Assembly (NCBI GenBank): GCA_030681265.1 | Contig: JAUXXD010000062.1 | Coordinates: 1 to 40,405, forward strand | Direction of reading: 5' to 3' | DNA: 40,405 nucleotides | DNA from: Candidatus Didemnitutus sp. | Lineage (GTDB): Bacteria; Verrucomicrobiota; Verrucomicrobiia; Opitutales; Opitutaceae | Shown here: positions 16,788 to 24,395 of the stretch, one piece after another | Numbering within the stretch: the first letter of the stretch is position 1 | Layout: every line of letters begins with the position of its first letter | The notes under the pieces: generated by a model | What the model was told of the DNA's origin: nothing | The model's input: only the letters and a program-made list of their open reading frames with translations | Database searches by the model: none | Translations under genes and position numbers: made by a program

Positions 16788-18254
16788 TTAGCCACCGGCG
16801 CGAGCAGGCGGGAAGCGCAAGACAACTCGTGTGCCGCGACCGACTTCGCTTTCGATTTCGGCCAGGCCATGGTGGAGCCGCATGACGGACTGCACTATCG
16901 CCAATCCAAGTCCGGCCCCCTGAGTGGAGTGTTCGCGCGTCCGATCCGCCTGATAAAATCGATCAAATACCCGCGGAAGATGCTCACGTGCGATGCCCGA
17001 GCCGGTGTCAGTCACACAAATCTCGCAAGCGCCGTCGGAGGTCACGCGAGCAGCCAGCGTCACGCGCCCGCCGATGGGAGTATGTTTTAGGGCGTTGGCG
17101 AGGAGGTTGCTAATAGCTCTGCGCACTAGCATCAAATCGCCACCAAGCGTCGCATCACCTTCGCAAACCACGTGAACTCCCTTTTCCGCGGCCAGCGCTT
17201 CGTAGAACTCCATGACCGCGACCATTTCCTCGCGCACAGGGAAAGGACGATGTTCGATGGCCGCGCTGACGTCATCTGCGCGGGCAATAAAGAGCAACCC
17301 GTCGATCAAGCGCGAGAGACGAGCGAGTTCCTCCAAACTCGAAGAAAGTGATTGCTGGTATTCCTCCGGAGATCGCGTCCGCGCCAGTTGCACTTCCGCT
17401 TCGCCACGGAGGTTGTTGATCGGATTGCGCAACGCATGCGCCATGTCGGCCGAACACCGGGAAAGTTGCGCAAAGGAGCTTTCTAATCTCTCGAGCATCA
17501 AATCAAATTCCTTGGCCAACACCACCAGTTCGGCCGGCCACTGCAACGCCGTGAGCCTACCGTTAAGATGGTTGGCCGTAATCCGCTGAGTCGCGCGAGT
17601 AATACCCACCACCGGCTGTAAACCTGCGCGAACAATTGCTACGCCGAAAACGACTGCCATGAAAACACCCACTAGCAGCGCACTCAAGAGATTCGTCCGG
17701 TAGTTCATCAGAATCTCGTCATTGTGTTCAACGTTAAGAGCGACTTGCAGCCGCTTCGCCGGTTTAGTGTCCGCCGAATCCGGCGCGCGCGCCGTTGCAA
17801 GGAGAAACCGGCCGCCATAAGACAGCTCACGTTCGGCAATTCCTTCGGCTTCGGCCGGCGGAGCGGGAAACTGAGCCGCCGGAAGAATCGCGCCCATCCC
17901 GGGCGTCTCAATCACGAGCCGCCCATCCGCCTCAAGCACCCGCAAGTAGTATTTGAGCACGCTCTCCTCTCCAGCTTCGTGCTCAATTTCGCTCTCCAAG
18001 GCATGCTCGCGGACGGCACCCTCCTTCAACAATAATTGCAACACCCGAATCTTACTCGCCACCATCACACGGTCCTGCTGCGCCAGACTGTGCTGCAGCC
18101 CAATGTAAAGATAACCTGCAGAAAAAAACAGCAGCAACACCGTTGCCAAAATGTAATGCCGCGCGAGGCGTCCGGCGATCGACCATTGCGTGGAAAACAA
18201 TGCGCGGAGAACCGCACCCACCGTCCCATCAGCTAGCTTCAAGGACATAACCAA
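16788..18254 (-). CDS. Two-component sensor histidine kinase (CusS/heavy-metal type layout)
   Basis: 488 residues. TM1 ~33-53 (YILATVLLLFFSAGYLYIG), periplasmic sensor ~54-186, TM2 ~187-208, then HAMP (~209-260). HisKA phosphoacceptor H273 is in CSADMAHALRNPINNLRGE. The ATP-binding domain has N-box NLLANALKHTP, G1 DTGSGI, F-box FDRFYQADRTREH and G2 GAGLGLAIVQ. The start (GTG/ATG cluster at 18254-18248) overlaps the end of the response-regulator gene by about 20 bases, so the two are translated together. The order and length match IrlS/CusS-type kinases; the stimulus is unknown. The gene next along on the regulator side encodes the cytochrome-porin, a possible target. Confidence 0.92.
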   Translation of the reverse strand: MVMSLKLADGTVGAVLRALFSTQWSIAGRLARHYILATVLLLFFSAGYLYIGLQHSLAQQDRVMVASKIRVLQLLLKEGAVREHALESEIEHEAGEESVLKYYLRVLEADGRLVIETPGMGAILPAAQFPAPPAEAEGIAERELSYGGRFLLATARAPDSADTKPAKRLQVALNVEHNDEILMNYRTNLLSALLVGVFMAVVFGVAIVRAGLQPVVGITRATQRITANHLNGRLTALQWPAELVVLAKEFDLMLERLESSFAQLSRCSADMAHALRNPINNLRGEAEVQLARTRSPEEYQQSLSSSLEELARLSRLIDGLLFIARADDVSAAIEHRPFPVREEMVAVMEFYEALAAEKGVHVVCEGDATLGGDLMLVRRAISNLLANALKHTPIGGRVTLAARVTSDGACEICVTDTGSGIAREHLPRVFDRFYQADRTREHSTQGAGLGLAIVQSVMRLHHGLAEIESEVGRGTRVVLRFPPARAGG

Positions 18255-18912
18255 CTCCTCTGACAGTTTGGATCAATTTACACGTGAAAGCATCATCTAC
18301 TTTACTCCGCAAACGGCGGACGGCGACATCGACGACGTTGGTGTCACTGTCGAAATGCATTTCCCACACCAATTCAGCGATCATGGTGCGCGATAGCACC
18401 TCGCCTTGTCGGCGGGCCAAGAGGGACAGCAAAGCAAATTCCTTTGGCGTGAGATCTAGGCGTTTACCCGCCCGCACAGCGCGATGTCGCGGCAGATCGA
18501 GTTCGAGATCGAGAATCGTAATTGTCTCCGCCTGCCGCGCCGGTCCGCGCCGCAGAATCGAACGCACACGCGCCAACAGTTCGGAAAACGCAAATGGCTT
18601 TACGAGGTAATCGTCAGCCCCGCAATCGAGTCCTTTTACGCGCTCTTCGGTCTTGTCGCTCGCCGTCAGAATCAAAACCGGCATTTGCCGACCAGCACGG
18701 CGCAATGATTGCAAAATGGACCAACCATCTCGCCCCGGAAGTTGGATATCCAAAATCATTGCGTCGTAGGACTCGGTCATTGCGAGGTGCAGTCCATCCT
18801 CTCCGTGATTGGCTACGTCGATGACATAGCCGCTCTCTGACAGTCCCTTTTTGAGATAGTCCGAGGTCTTTCGTTCATCCTCCACCACCAAGATGCGCAT
18901 GACGGCTGACAT
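18229..18912 (-). CDS. OmpR-family response regulator
   Basis: About 227 residues from ATG 18912 (MSAVMRILVVEDE) or 223 from ATG 18900; neither has a strong ribosome-binding site. The receiver domain shows the acidic pair in VVEDE, phosphorylatable D51 (counted from ATG 18900) in MILDIQLPGRDG, and the conserved lysine in YLVKPFAF. The winged-helix output domain has LDLTPKEFALLSLLARRQGEVLSRTMIAELVW and a terminal VRGVGYVLE. It acts as a DNA-binding transcription factor controlled by the adjacent kinase. A strong terminator upstream (18981-19018) separates it from the cytochrome genes, so it has its own promoter within 18913-18980. Confidence 0.93.
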   Translation of the reverse strand: MSAVMRILVVEDERKTSDYLKKGLSESGYVIDVANHGEDGLHLAMTESYDAMILDIQLPGRDGWSILQSLRRAGRQMPVLILTASDKTEERVKGLDCGADDYLVKPFAFSELLARVRSILRRGPARQAETITILDLELDLPRHRAVRAGKRLDLTPKEFALLSLLARRQGEVLSRTMIAELVWEMHFDSDTNVVDVAVRRLRSKVDDAFTCKLIQTVRGVGYVLEAS

Positions 18913-18980
18913 AAAGAATGTTCTGCTGAGATGACGAGATATTGTTGGGAAGCTCCCGCGCGGAAGGAGCGTCCTTGCTA

Positions 18981-19018
18981 AGAAAAATGGCCAGCGCGGG
19001 TCCAAAACCGCGCTGGCC
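18981..19018 (-). terminator. Rho-independent terminator after the cytochrome-porin gene
   Basis: On the minus strand, an 11-bp perfect stem (GGCCAGCGCGG / CCGCGCTGGCC, arms 19008-19018 and 18989-18999) with an 8-base loop is followed by ATTTTTCTT. It lies 40 bases past the stop of the gene at 19058, and ends that transcript before the response regulator gene. Confidence 0.88.
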
Positions 19019-19057
19019 GGAGCACACTAACACTATCTTTTCAAACCAAAGCCTTTA

Positions 19058-20335
19058 TTAGAACGCCCAAGTAAGTTGCGCTGTCAGGCGGTTATCGGAA
19101 TACTTCGTCGTGCCAGCGGTGGTAATGTTGCCACCCAAATAGCTGGTTTTGTTCGTGTATTCGACGCCGAAGCGAACAGCGGCGTTTTCCGATTGGAAGA
19201 AGAGCGTGTTGTAGCCGACGAGGAACATAGAGGTCTCATTGTTGCTAATGGCCGTATTCGGATCGACGTGGTCGTAGCGGATGTAAGCGCCATGCCGATC
19301 AGTGAAGTTGTAATCGATGAGACCATAGAAACCGCGGTTGTCGGCCTTTGCGCCAGCCGCGTTGAGCGTTTCTTCGCCGACAAGGTAAGCACCGACCACG
19401 CGCCAGTTATCACGAATGAAGCGTCCGAAAATTCCCGTGCGATAGAAATCATTCTTGAATAGCAAAACCGTGGAGAAGTCCTGTTTCACCGTGTAGGTCG
19501 AGAATTTGCCATCGTAGTAATACATGCCGATAGCGGACTCGTGTTCGTCAAAGCTGTAGAGCGCAGAGAAATAGAGGTCCTTGTGGGAATCTGCGTCGAT
19601 CGAGTTCGTGGTCGAGACATCCGATCCGTTCACTAGGCCAACCGCCACTTCGTAATGTTTGCCAGTCAAAGCCGCATCAATACCTTGTTGGCGACTGAAT
19701 GGCTTGTAGGTATTAGGATTGCCCGAGAGGGAGTCGTTCAGCGGCAAAGCGCGTTGTTCGGCACTGCGGGCGCCGACACCGAAGACGTGAATGATCGCCG
19801 GAAGGATTTCACCCGCACGCACCGCGAGGTAAACATCCTGCGCGTCGTTGAGCGGATGGTTATACTGGAGAAATGCTTCGGCGAGTTTCTTGCGGGCGGC
19901 TTCACCTTGCACAATGTTTGCGCCCGAAGTTGCTCCCGTGTTTTCGCTCAAATAGATCTCCGTAAAATAGGAGAAGCGTTCCGCAATCGGTCCGCCTGTG
20001 TAGAGCGCGAAGGAGTGTTGCTCCAGATTGGTGCGCGGCTTTTGCGTGTTAGCGTTACCGGTGCGCGCGGTGTCGAGCTGCTCATACCATGCGCGACCTT
20101 TCCAAATGAGACTCAGGTAGTGGTCCCACTTGATTTCTTCGGGCATTTTGAACGGCTCGGCGCGGTGACCGCTCTTGAGGAAATCAAGTCCGGTAGCATT
20201 AAGTTGCCACGTGGGTGTCGCATGGCAGGCGTTGCAGGACGCGCCAGCTTGGCGCGACCAAGCTGGGATAGCAAAGCTCGTGGCCGGCACTAGGAGGGCC
20301 AGCGCGATGAGCGCGGTGTATCGATTAGTTTTCAT
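19058..20335 (-). CDS. Outer-membrane monoheme cytochrome/beta-barrel fusion (Cyc2-like layout)
   Basis: 425 residues. A signal peptide (MKTNRYTALIALALLVPATSFA) is followed at once by IPAWSRQAGASCNACH, a c-type heme site (C34, C37, H38). The rest (~60-425) has alternating hydrophobic/aromatic strands (SFALYTGGPIAERFSYFTEIYLSEN, YFSALYSFDEHESAIGMYYYDG, GFYGLIDYNFTDRHGAYIRYDHV) and ends in LTAQLTWAF, the terminal Phe typical of outer-membrane barrels. One heme plugged into a porin is the plan of Cyc2, the outer-membrane iron oxidase; related proteins of unknown role exist in many bacteria. A GGAG site lies 8 bases before the ATG. It begins 12 bases after the small cytochrome gene and ends at a terminator. 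Confidence 0.8.
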   Translation of the reverse strand: MKTNRYTALIALALLVPATSFAIPAWSRQAGASCNACHATPTWQLNATGLDFLKSGHRAEPFKMPEEIKWDHYLSLIWKGRAWYEQLDTARTGNANTQKPRTNLEQHSFALYTGGPIAERFSYFTEIYLSENTGATSGANIVQGEAARKKLAEAFLQYNHPLNDAQDVYLAVRAGEILPAIIHVFGVGARSAEQRALPLNDSLSGNPNTYKPFSRQQGIDAALTGKHYEVAVGLVNGSDVSTTNSIDADSHKDLYFSALYSFDEHESAIGMYYYDGKFSTYTVKQDFSTVLLFKNDFYRTGIFGRFIRDNWRVVGAYLVGEETLNAAGAKADNRGFYGLIDYNFTDRHGAYIRYDHVDPNTAISNNETSMFLVGYNTLFFQSENAAVRFGVEYTNKTSYLGGNITTAGTTKYSDNRLTAQLTWAF

Positions 20336-20347
20336 GGGTTTCTCCGG

Positions 20348-20626
20348 TTAGGAATTTTTTCCGAAATTTGGGTAGTCCTTAAGCCATTCGAGGTTGATTT
20401 CCTTAGCGCCACGACGGGCTTGTTCATCCACCAGCCATTGACCTCGCTCACTGAGTGGATCGTTCTTTTTCGGCTTCTCTGGCACGTGACAAGCAGTGCA
20501 CGCCGTAATCGACGAGTCGTATTTCTTAGCTTTCTTGTTCCACGCCAGCTTGGCTTGGAGTGGTGCGGCCACCAACGCCAACAACACAACGGATGCGGCG
20601 ACCTTTAGGAGGGGCTTGGAGTTCAT
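20348..20626 (-). CDS. Small periplasmic monoheme c-type cytochrome
   Basis: 92 residues from ATG 20626, where the signal peptide starts (MNSKPLLKVAASVVLLALVAAPLQA); the frame extends 42 residues upstream without coding character. The mature protein is about 67 residues with one CTACH heme site (C43, C46, H47) followed by a Lys/Glu-rich tail (PEKPKKNDPLSERGQWLVDEQARRG). Its stop is 12 bases before the cytochrome-porin start, on the same strand. That makes it a natural periplasmic partner to carry electrons to or from the outer-membrane heme. The axial ligand opposite H47 is not obvious (no Met in the mature part), so bis-His or His-Lys/Asn coordination would have to be assumed. Confidence 0.78.
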   Translation of the reverse strand: MNSKPLLKVAASVVLLALVAAPLQAKLAWNKKAKKYDSSITACTACHVPEKPKKNDPLSERGQWLVDEQARRGAKEINLEWLKDYPNFGKNS

Positions 20627-20827
20627 GGTGTGTTTCACCCGAATCCGCATTCGTTCCACTTGGCGGCTCCATCGATGGCCCGCTGTCGTTAGCGAACGCT
20701 GAGTTCGGAATTTGAAGCTCGGATTATGCACCCTCGGTCTGATCAAATTCATGACCGCTGGATTACGGTTTTGTAATCCATGCCATGCCGGCCCGCACTT
20801 TCACCTCACATCCGGGCATGCCTAAAT

Positions 20828-20858
20828 CCGCCGCGCTGGACTTGCTCGGGAAAAAATA
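20828..20858 (+). repeat. M20 3'-end repeat, copy 2
   Basis: CCGCCGCGCTGGACTTGCTC plus GGGAAAAAATA matches the end of the M20 gene at 30 of 31 positions (one c/g change); the next base turns its TAA stop into TAG. It lies between the small cytochrome and S41 genes, in no gene of its own. Confidence 0.8.
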
Positions 20859-20884
20859 GTCTAGTGGCGGCACGGGCCGCCATC

Positions 20885-22189
20885 ATGAATCAATCTATTC
20901 GTTGGGGTTTAATCTTCGCTGTCAGCGCCGTTGCGTTGCACGCCGGTCCGGCTGAACGACAGTTGGAAACGGTGCGCACCATGATGCTTCGGCCCGTGTG
21001 GGAGACGATTCGTGAGAACTATTACGATCCGAATTTCGGTGGCGTTGACATCGGCGCTTTGGAAAAGGGGGCCGAGCGCCAGCTCGCTGGTGCAAAATCA
21101 CTGGCCGAGGCACTCTCGATCATCGCGCAATCTGTCGAGAATTTCGGCGATTCACACACCTCGTTCATGTCGCCCCCGCGACCGTTCGAGGTCGAATACG
21201 GGTGGGCACTGGATATCGCTGGTCGCAACGTCGTGGTTGGCGCCGTCGAGCCCGGCAGTGATGCCGAAAAAAAGGGCGTGCGACCCGGCGAACAAGTGCT
21301 CCGGGTCAACGGCATGCCCGCGACGCGCGACACGCTGAACTTGATTCGCTACTCGTTGAATGCGCTCAATCCACAGCCCGGTATCCGTGCACAACTCCAG
21401 TGGCACGACGGCAGTCAACGCGAAGTGGAATTTGCCGCCAAGGTTACAGCAAGACCGCAAAGGCTCGAATTCTACAACGGCCGCGACCGCCAACTCGTCG
21501 AACTCGAATCAGAAAAACATGCGCGCAAACGTCGCAGTGTGTGGCAGGAACTGGGACCCGGCGTTCTGTGGTGGAAGTTGGCCGGTTTCAGCGAAATCCA
21601 GCATTTGGAAAAAGGCCTGCGGCAGGCCGCGGGCTATGAACACGTTATTCTTGATTTGCGGGGAAATCCCGGCGGCCTGAGCAGCGTGATGCTCGAGGCG
21701 ATTGGCGCGTTTTTTCCGAAAAAAACCACTATTGGAACAATCCGCCTGCGCCACAAAACCGAGCCGCTCGAGGCGAGCAGCCGGCATTCCTTGCGCGGAA
21801 AACTGTATGTGTTGATCGACGGTGGGTCAGCCAGCGCCAGCGAGGTGCTCGCAAGAACGATCCAGCTCACAGAGCGGGGCCTGATTCTCGGCGACCGGTC
21901 AGCCGGAAAGGTGAATCGAGGTCTGGCACACAACCTCGACGTCGGCCCGGACGATAATCTGATTTTGTTCGGAGTCTCGGTGACTAATGCCGCGATCCTC
22001 ATGACAGACGGTCAGCCACTGGAGAAAATCGGCGTCACGCCCGAAGTGTGGTTGGTGCCGTCACCGCTTGATCTCGCGGAGGGCAACGATCCGGTGCTGG
22101 CGGCGGCGGCGAAATTGGCCGGCATCACTTTGAGCAAACAGGACGCTGGCGCGATCTCGCGGCGTCACCGTCCACCGATCTTCGACTAA
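20885..22189 (+). CDS. Secreted S41-family (C-terminal processing-type) serine protease
   Basis: 434 residues from ATG 20885 (MNQSIRWGLIFAVSAVALHAGPAE, signal peptide); the longer frame from 20780 runs back through the M20-repeat copy and is not a real N-terminus. Residues ~30-100 are the tail-specific-protease N-domain (NYYDPNFGG, SVENFGDSHTSFM), ~105-190 a PDZ domain, and ~225-400 the catalytic domain. Catalytic serine S317 (DGGSASASE) and lysine K342 (DRSAGK) are 25 residues apart, the spacing seen in Prc/CtpA. It would cleave exported proteins in the periplasm. Its upstream and downstream edges carry copies 2 and 3 of the M20 repeat. Confidence 0.9.
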   Translation: MNQSIRWGLIFAVSAVALHAGPAERQLETVRTMMLRPVWETIRENYYDPNFGGVDIGALEKGAERQLAGAKSLAEALSIIAQSVENFGDSHTSFMSPPRPFEVEYGWALDIAGRNVVVGAVEPGSDAEKKGVRPGEQVLRVNGMPATRDTLNLIRYSLNALNPQPGIRAQLQWHDGSQREVEFAAKVTARPQRLEFYNGRDRQLVELESEKHARKRRSVWQELGPGVLWWKLAGFSEIQHLEKGLRQAAGYEHVILDLRGNPGGLSSVMLEAIGAFFPKKTTIGTIRLRHKTEPLEASSRHSLRGKLYVLIDGGSASASEVLARTIQLTERGLILGDRSAGKVNRGLAHNLDVGPDDNLILFGVSVTNAAILMTDGQPLEKIGVTPEVWLVPSPLDLAEGNDPVLAAAAKLAGITLSKQDAGAISRRHRPPIFD

Positions 22190-22196
22190 GCGGATC

Positions 22197-22230
22197 ATGA
22201 GCGCCGCCGCGCTGGACTTGCTCTCGAAAA
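22197..22230 (+). repeat. M20 3'-end repeat, copy 3
   Basis: Starts with ATGAGCGCCGCCGCGCTGGA as in the M20 gene, matching for 28 bases and then diverging slightly before an A-rich end. It begins seven bases after the S41 stop. Confidence 0.78.
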
Positions 22231-22280
22231 ATAAAATTCTGAGCGGCGAAACCGTGGGCGCGAGCGCCAGCGAGTGGAGG

Positions 22281-22303
22281 CGAACTCCGCTCGTCCGAGT
22301 TCG
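22281..22303. repeat. Inverted repeat next to the REP pair
   Basis: CGAACTC (22281-22287) and GAGTTCG (22297-22303) form a 7-bp hairpin. An overlapping alternative pairs CGAGTGGAG (22271-22279) with CTCCGCTCG (22285-22293) with one mismatch. Both lie directly before the inverted REP pair. Confidence 0.4.
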
Positions 22304-22312
22304 CGGCTATTT

Positions 22313-22366
22313 TAGGGGCGAGGCTTGCCCACGCCTAAGCGGGCGGACACAAGGTCCGCCCCTACA
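22313..22366. repeat. Inverted pair of REP-like units (REPIN-like)
   Basis: On the minus strand GTAG is followed by GGGCGGAC, a 5-base loop and GTCCGCCC (arms within 22341-22361), the classic tetranucleotide-plus-hairpin REP. On the plus strand a second unit (22313-22337), TAGGGGCGAGGCTTGCCC, starts with the same TAGGGGCG and has GGCG/GGC pairing with GCC/CGCC. The two face each other 3 bases apart. It lies between the convergent S41 and glutamate dehydrogenase genes. Confidence 0.7.
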
Positions 22367-22383
22367 GCGCCAAGGTGCGGCGC

Positions 22384-23682
22384 TCAGAGCAACTCGGGCA
22401 GGATTTTCAAACTGCCATCGGCTCCCGGGCGCAGGCGGTCGCGGGCGATTTCGTGCGCGATCTCGCGCCACGTGACGTCTTTTGCGCGGTGGTTGGCCTG
22501 ACGACTGAACATCTCGTCGATGTTCTCCGTAATGATGCGCGTCACGACTTTCTCGATGTAGGCGCGGCCCTTGCCGTCCTCGGCCATCACTTGATCGCGG
22601 AAGGCAGCATCGACGTCGGCCTTGGCCTCGATGAAGGCCGCGATCACACCGCCGGAGTTCACGATGAAATCCGTCAGGCTGACGATGCCGCGGCGGTGTT
22701 GCAGGAAATATTCGCTGACGAGGTCGGCGGGGTTATTGGCCCCTTGCAACACGAGGCGCGTGTGGATGTGAGTGGCGTTCTCCGGGTGAATCGCGTGCGG
22801 GCGCGCGGCGGGAACGAGAATCGTGCAGGGCATTTCCAACATGCGATCAACGTGCTCGCCGTCGAAGCGCTCGCGCAGCGGGCCGCAATACGCGCCGAGG
22901 CCTTCGGGGGTGCGGCGAATCGCGAGCAGGTGGTCCACGTCGAGGCCGTCGGGATTGTAGAGGCCGGCGTTGATGTCGGAGGCACCGACGATGCGCGCGC
23001 CGAGGCTGGCTAGTTTTTCTGCGATGGGCGCGCCGACGTTGCCAAAACCCTGGATGACGACGCTCGAATCCTTGATGCGAAAATCGGGGAGATGATTTTC
23101 CGCGGCGACCGCGGCGGCGAAAAGTCCGTGCGCGGTGATGGCCCATTCGTCGAGCGGGAAGCCGCCTTGTGCGGGCGGACGACCGACACCGCCGCGACCG
23201 TGGTTCGGGGCGCCGTTTTTCTGCGCGAACACTTCGTAAATCGTCTGCATGTCCGTTTCATTCGTGCCCATGTCGGGACCGGGAATGTATTCCGGAATCG
23301 CCCACAGCGCGTCGGCGAACAGCGTGATCAACGCCTTTTTCTCCTCTGGTTTGTTGGCGAAGTAGCGCGGATCGACGCGCAGGCCGCTCTTGGCGCCGCC
23401 GAGCGGCAGCATGGCCGCGGCGCTCTTCATCGTCATCGCTGCGGCGAGGCCGTAAACTTCGTCCACCGACACATCGGGTGCGAGGCGCAAGCCGCCGAGG
23501 CCGCGACCGCGCACGAGATTATCGACGGCGACGAAGCCCCACGTGGTGTTGTCGGCGGGGTCGAAAATGCGGTAGATGCACTCGGGACCGAATTCGTTGC
23601 GCGGGATCTTGAAACGATTTTCGATATCCGCGCCGCGCACGGCTTCGGCGGCGAGGCTTTGGGGAAATTTGTGGGTCTGCAT
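22384..23682 (-). CDS. Glu/Leu/Phe/Val-type glutamate dehydrogenase
   Basis: 432 residues from ATG 23682 (MQTHKFPQSLAAEAVRG); the frame runs further upstream without homology. The dimerisation/substrate domain has GGLRLAPDVSVDEVYGLAAAMTMKSAAAMLPLGGAKSGLRVDP, with glutamate-binding K86 and catalytic K98. NETDM and GPDMGTNE follow. The nucleotide domain has GFGNVG (212-217) with D236, suggesting NAD. It interconverts glutamate with 2-oxoglutarate and ammonium; leucine or phenylalanine dehydrogenase activity is possible within the family but the full length favours glutamate. The gene is divergent from the FKBP gene with 158 bases between starts. The REP pair lies 17 bases beyond its stop. Confidence 0.9.
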   Translation of the reverse strand: MQTHKFPQSLAAEAVRGADIENRFKIPRNEFGPECIYRIFDPADNTTWGFVAVDNLVRGRGLGGLRLAPDVSVDEVYGLAAAMTMKSAAAMLPLGGAKSGLRVDPRYFANKPEEKKALITLFADALWAIPEYIPGPDMGTNETDMQTIYEVFAQKNGAPNHGRGGVGRPPAQGGFPLDEWAITAHGLFAAAVAAENHLPDFRIKDSSVVIQGFGNVGAPIAEKLASLGARIVGASDINAGLYNPDGLDVDHLLAIRRTPEGLGAYCGPLRERFDGEHVDRMLEMPCTILVPAARPHAIHPENATHIHTRLVLQGANNPADLVSEYFLQHRRGIVSLTDFIVNSGGVIAAFIEAKADVDAAFRDQVMAEDGKGRAYIEKVVTRIITENIDEMFSRQANHRAKDVTWREIAHEIARDRLRPGADGSLKILPELL

Positions 23683-23840
23683 GGGACAAGAAAGGCGGGA
23701 GAGCCGCGACAACCCAAGGCAAAACCGGGCGCGGCGGCAACCATGAGCGCAGGTGCGCGGGGGATAATACGGCGGAATAATTGCACGCGCCGCCGTTCCT
23801 ATCCTTTCCAAACGGACCCAATTACCATCCACTCCCGGTT

Positions 23841-24362
23841 ATGCGCAAATTCGGCATTCTGTTCGTGCTCGGGGGTCTGCTTGCTTTCATCGCGTTCCAG
23901 GCGCGCACCGGCATCCTGCGGAGCAAAAACCCCGGCGAACCCGCCAACAAATACGTCCGCGCGCAGCAGGAAGCGGAGAAACTCACGCCGGAGGACATCG
24001 CCGTCATCCAGCAGAAATACGCCGACGCCATCGTCACGCGCTCGGGCTTGCGCTATATCGTGCACGCGCCGGGCGAGGGTTCGCCGCCGTCGTTCGGCGC
24101 GGAGATAACTGTGCATTACCGAGGCACGCTGCTCGGCGGACAGAAGTTCGATAGCAGTTATGATCGCGGACAACCGTTCAAGTTTCGCGTCGGTCGCGGC
24201 GAGGTGATCAAGGGTTGGGACGAGGCGTTTTCCACCATGAAACAAGGCGAAAAACGCACGTTGATCATCCCCTGGTGGCTCGCCTACGGCGCGGCGGGCA
24301 AGGGCCCGATTCCCGCGCGCGCCACGTTGCTCTTCGACGTTGACCTGCTGGAAGTCCGCTAA
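23841..24362 (+). CDS. FKBP-type peptidyl-prolyl isomerase, membrane-anchored
   Basis: 173 residues from ATG 23841. Residues 5-20 (GILFVLGGLLAFIAFQA) form an uncleaved anchor or signal peptide without an obvious cleavage site. Residues ~65-172 are an FKBP domain: ADAIVTRSGLRYIVHAPGEG, ITVHYRGTLLGGQKFDSSYDRGQPFKFRVG, VIKGWDEAFSTMKQGEKRTLIIPWWLAYG, and FDVDLLEVR. The active-site aromatic and Asp residues (YRG, KFDSS, VIKGWDEA) are in place. It would speed proline isomerisation in exported proteins. The hybrid kinase gene begins 33 bases after its stop and may share its transcript. Confidence 0.9.
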   Translation: MRKFGILFVLGGLLAFIAFQARTGILRSKNPGEPANKYVRAQQEAEKLTPEDIAVIQQKYADAIVTRSGLRYIVHAPGEGSPPSFGAEITVHYRGTLLGGQKFDSSYDRGQPFKFRVGRGEVIKGWDEAFSTMKQGEKRTLIIPWWLAYGAAGKGPIPARATLLFDVDLLEVR

Positions 24363-24395
24363 ACACTCGCCTTCCGTCGTCACCGAGGAGGTTTT

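Noticed and set aside
20780-20884. N-terminal extension of the S41 protease
   Set aside because: Encoded partly by the M20 repeat copy; the signal peptide starts at ATG 20885.
22261-22380. CRISPR-like repeats
   Set aside because: Units are inverted, not regularly spaced direct repeats, and no cas gene is present.
22375-23013. Plus-strand ORF opposite the glutamate dehydrogenase gene, starting by the REP pair
   Set aside because: Shadow frame; glutamate dehydrogenase is certain on the minus strand.
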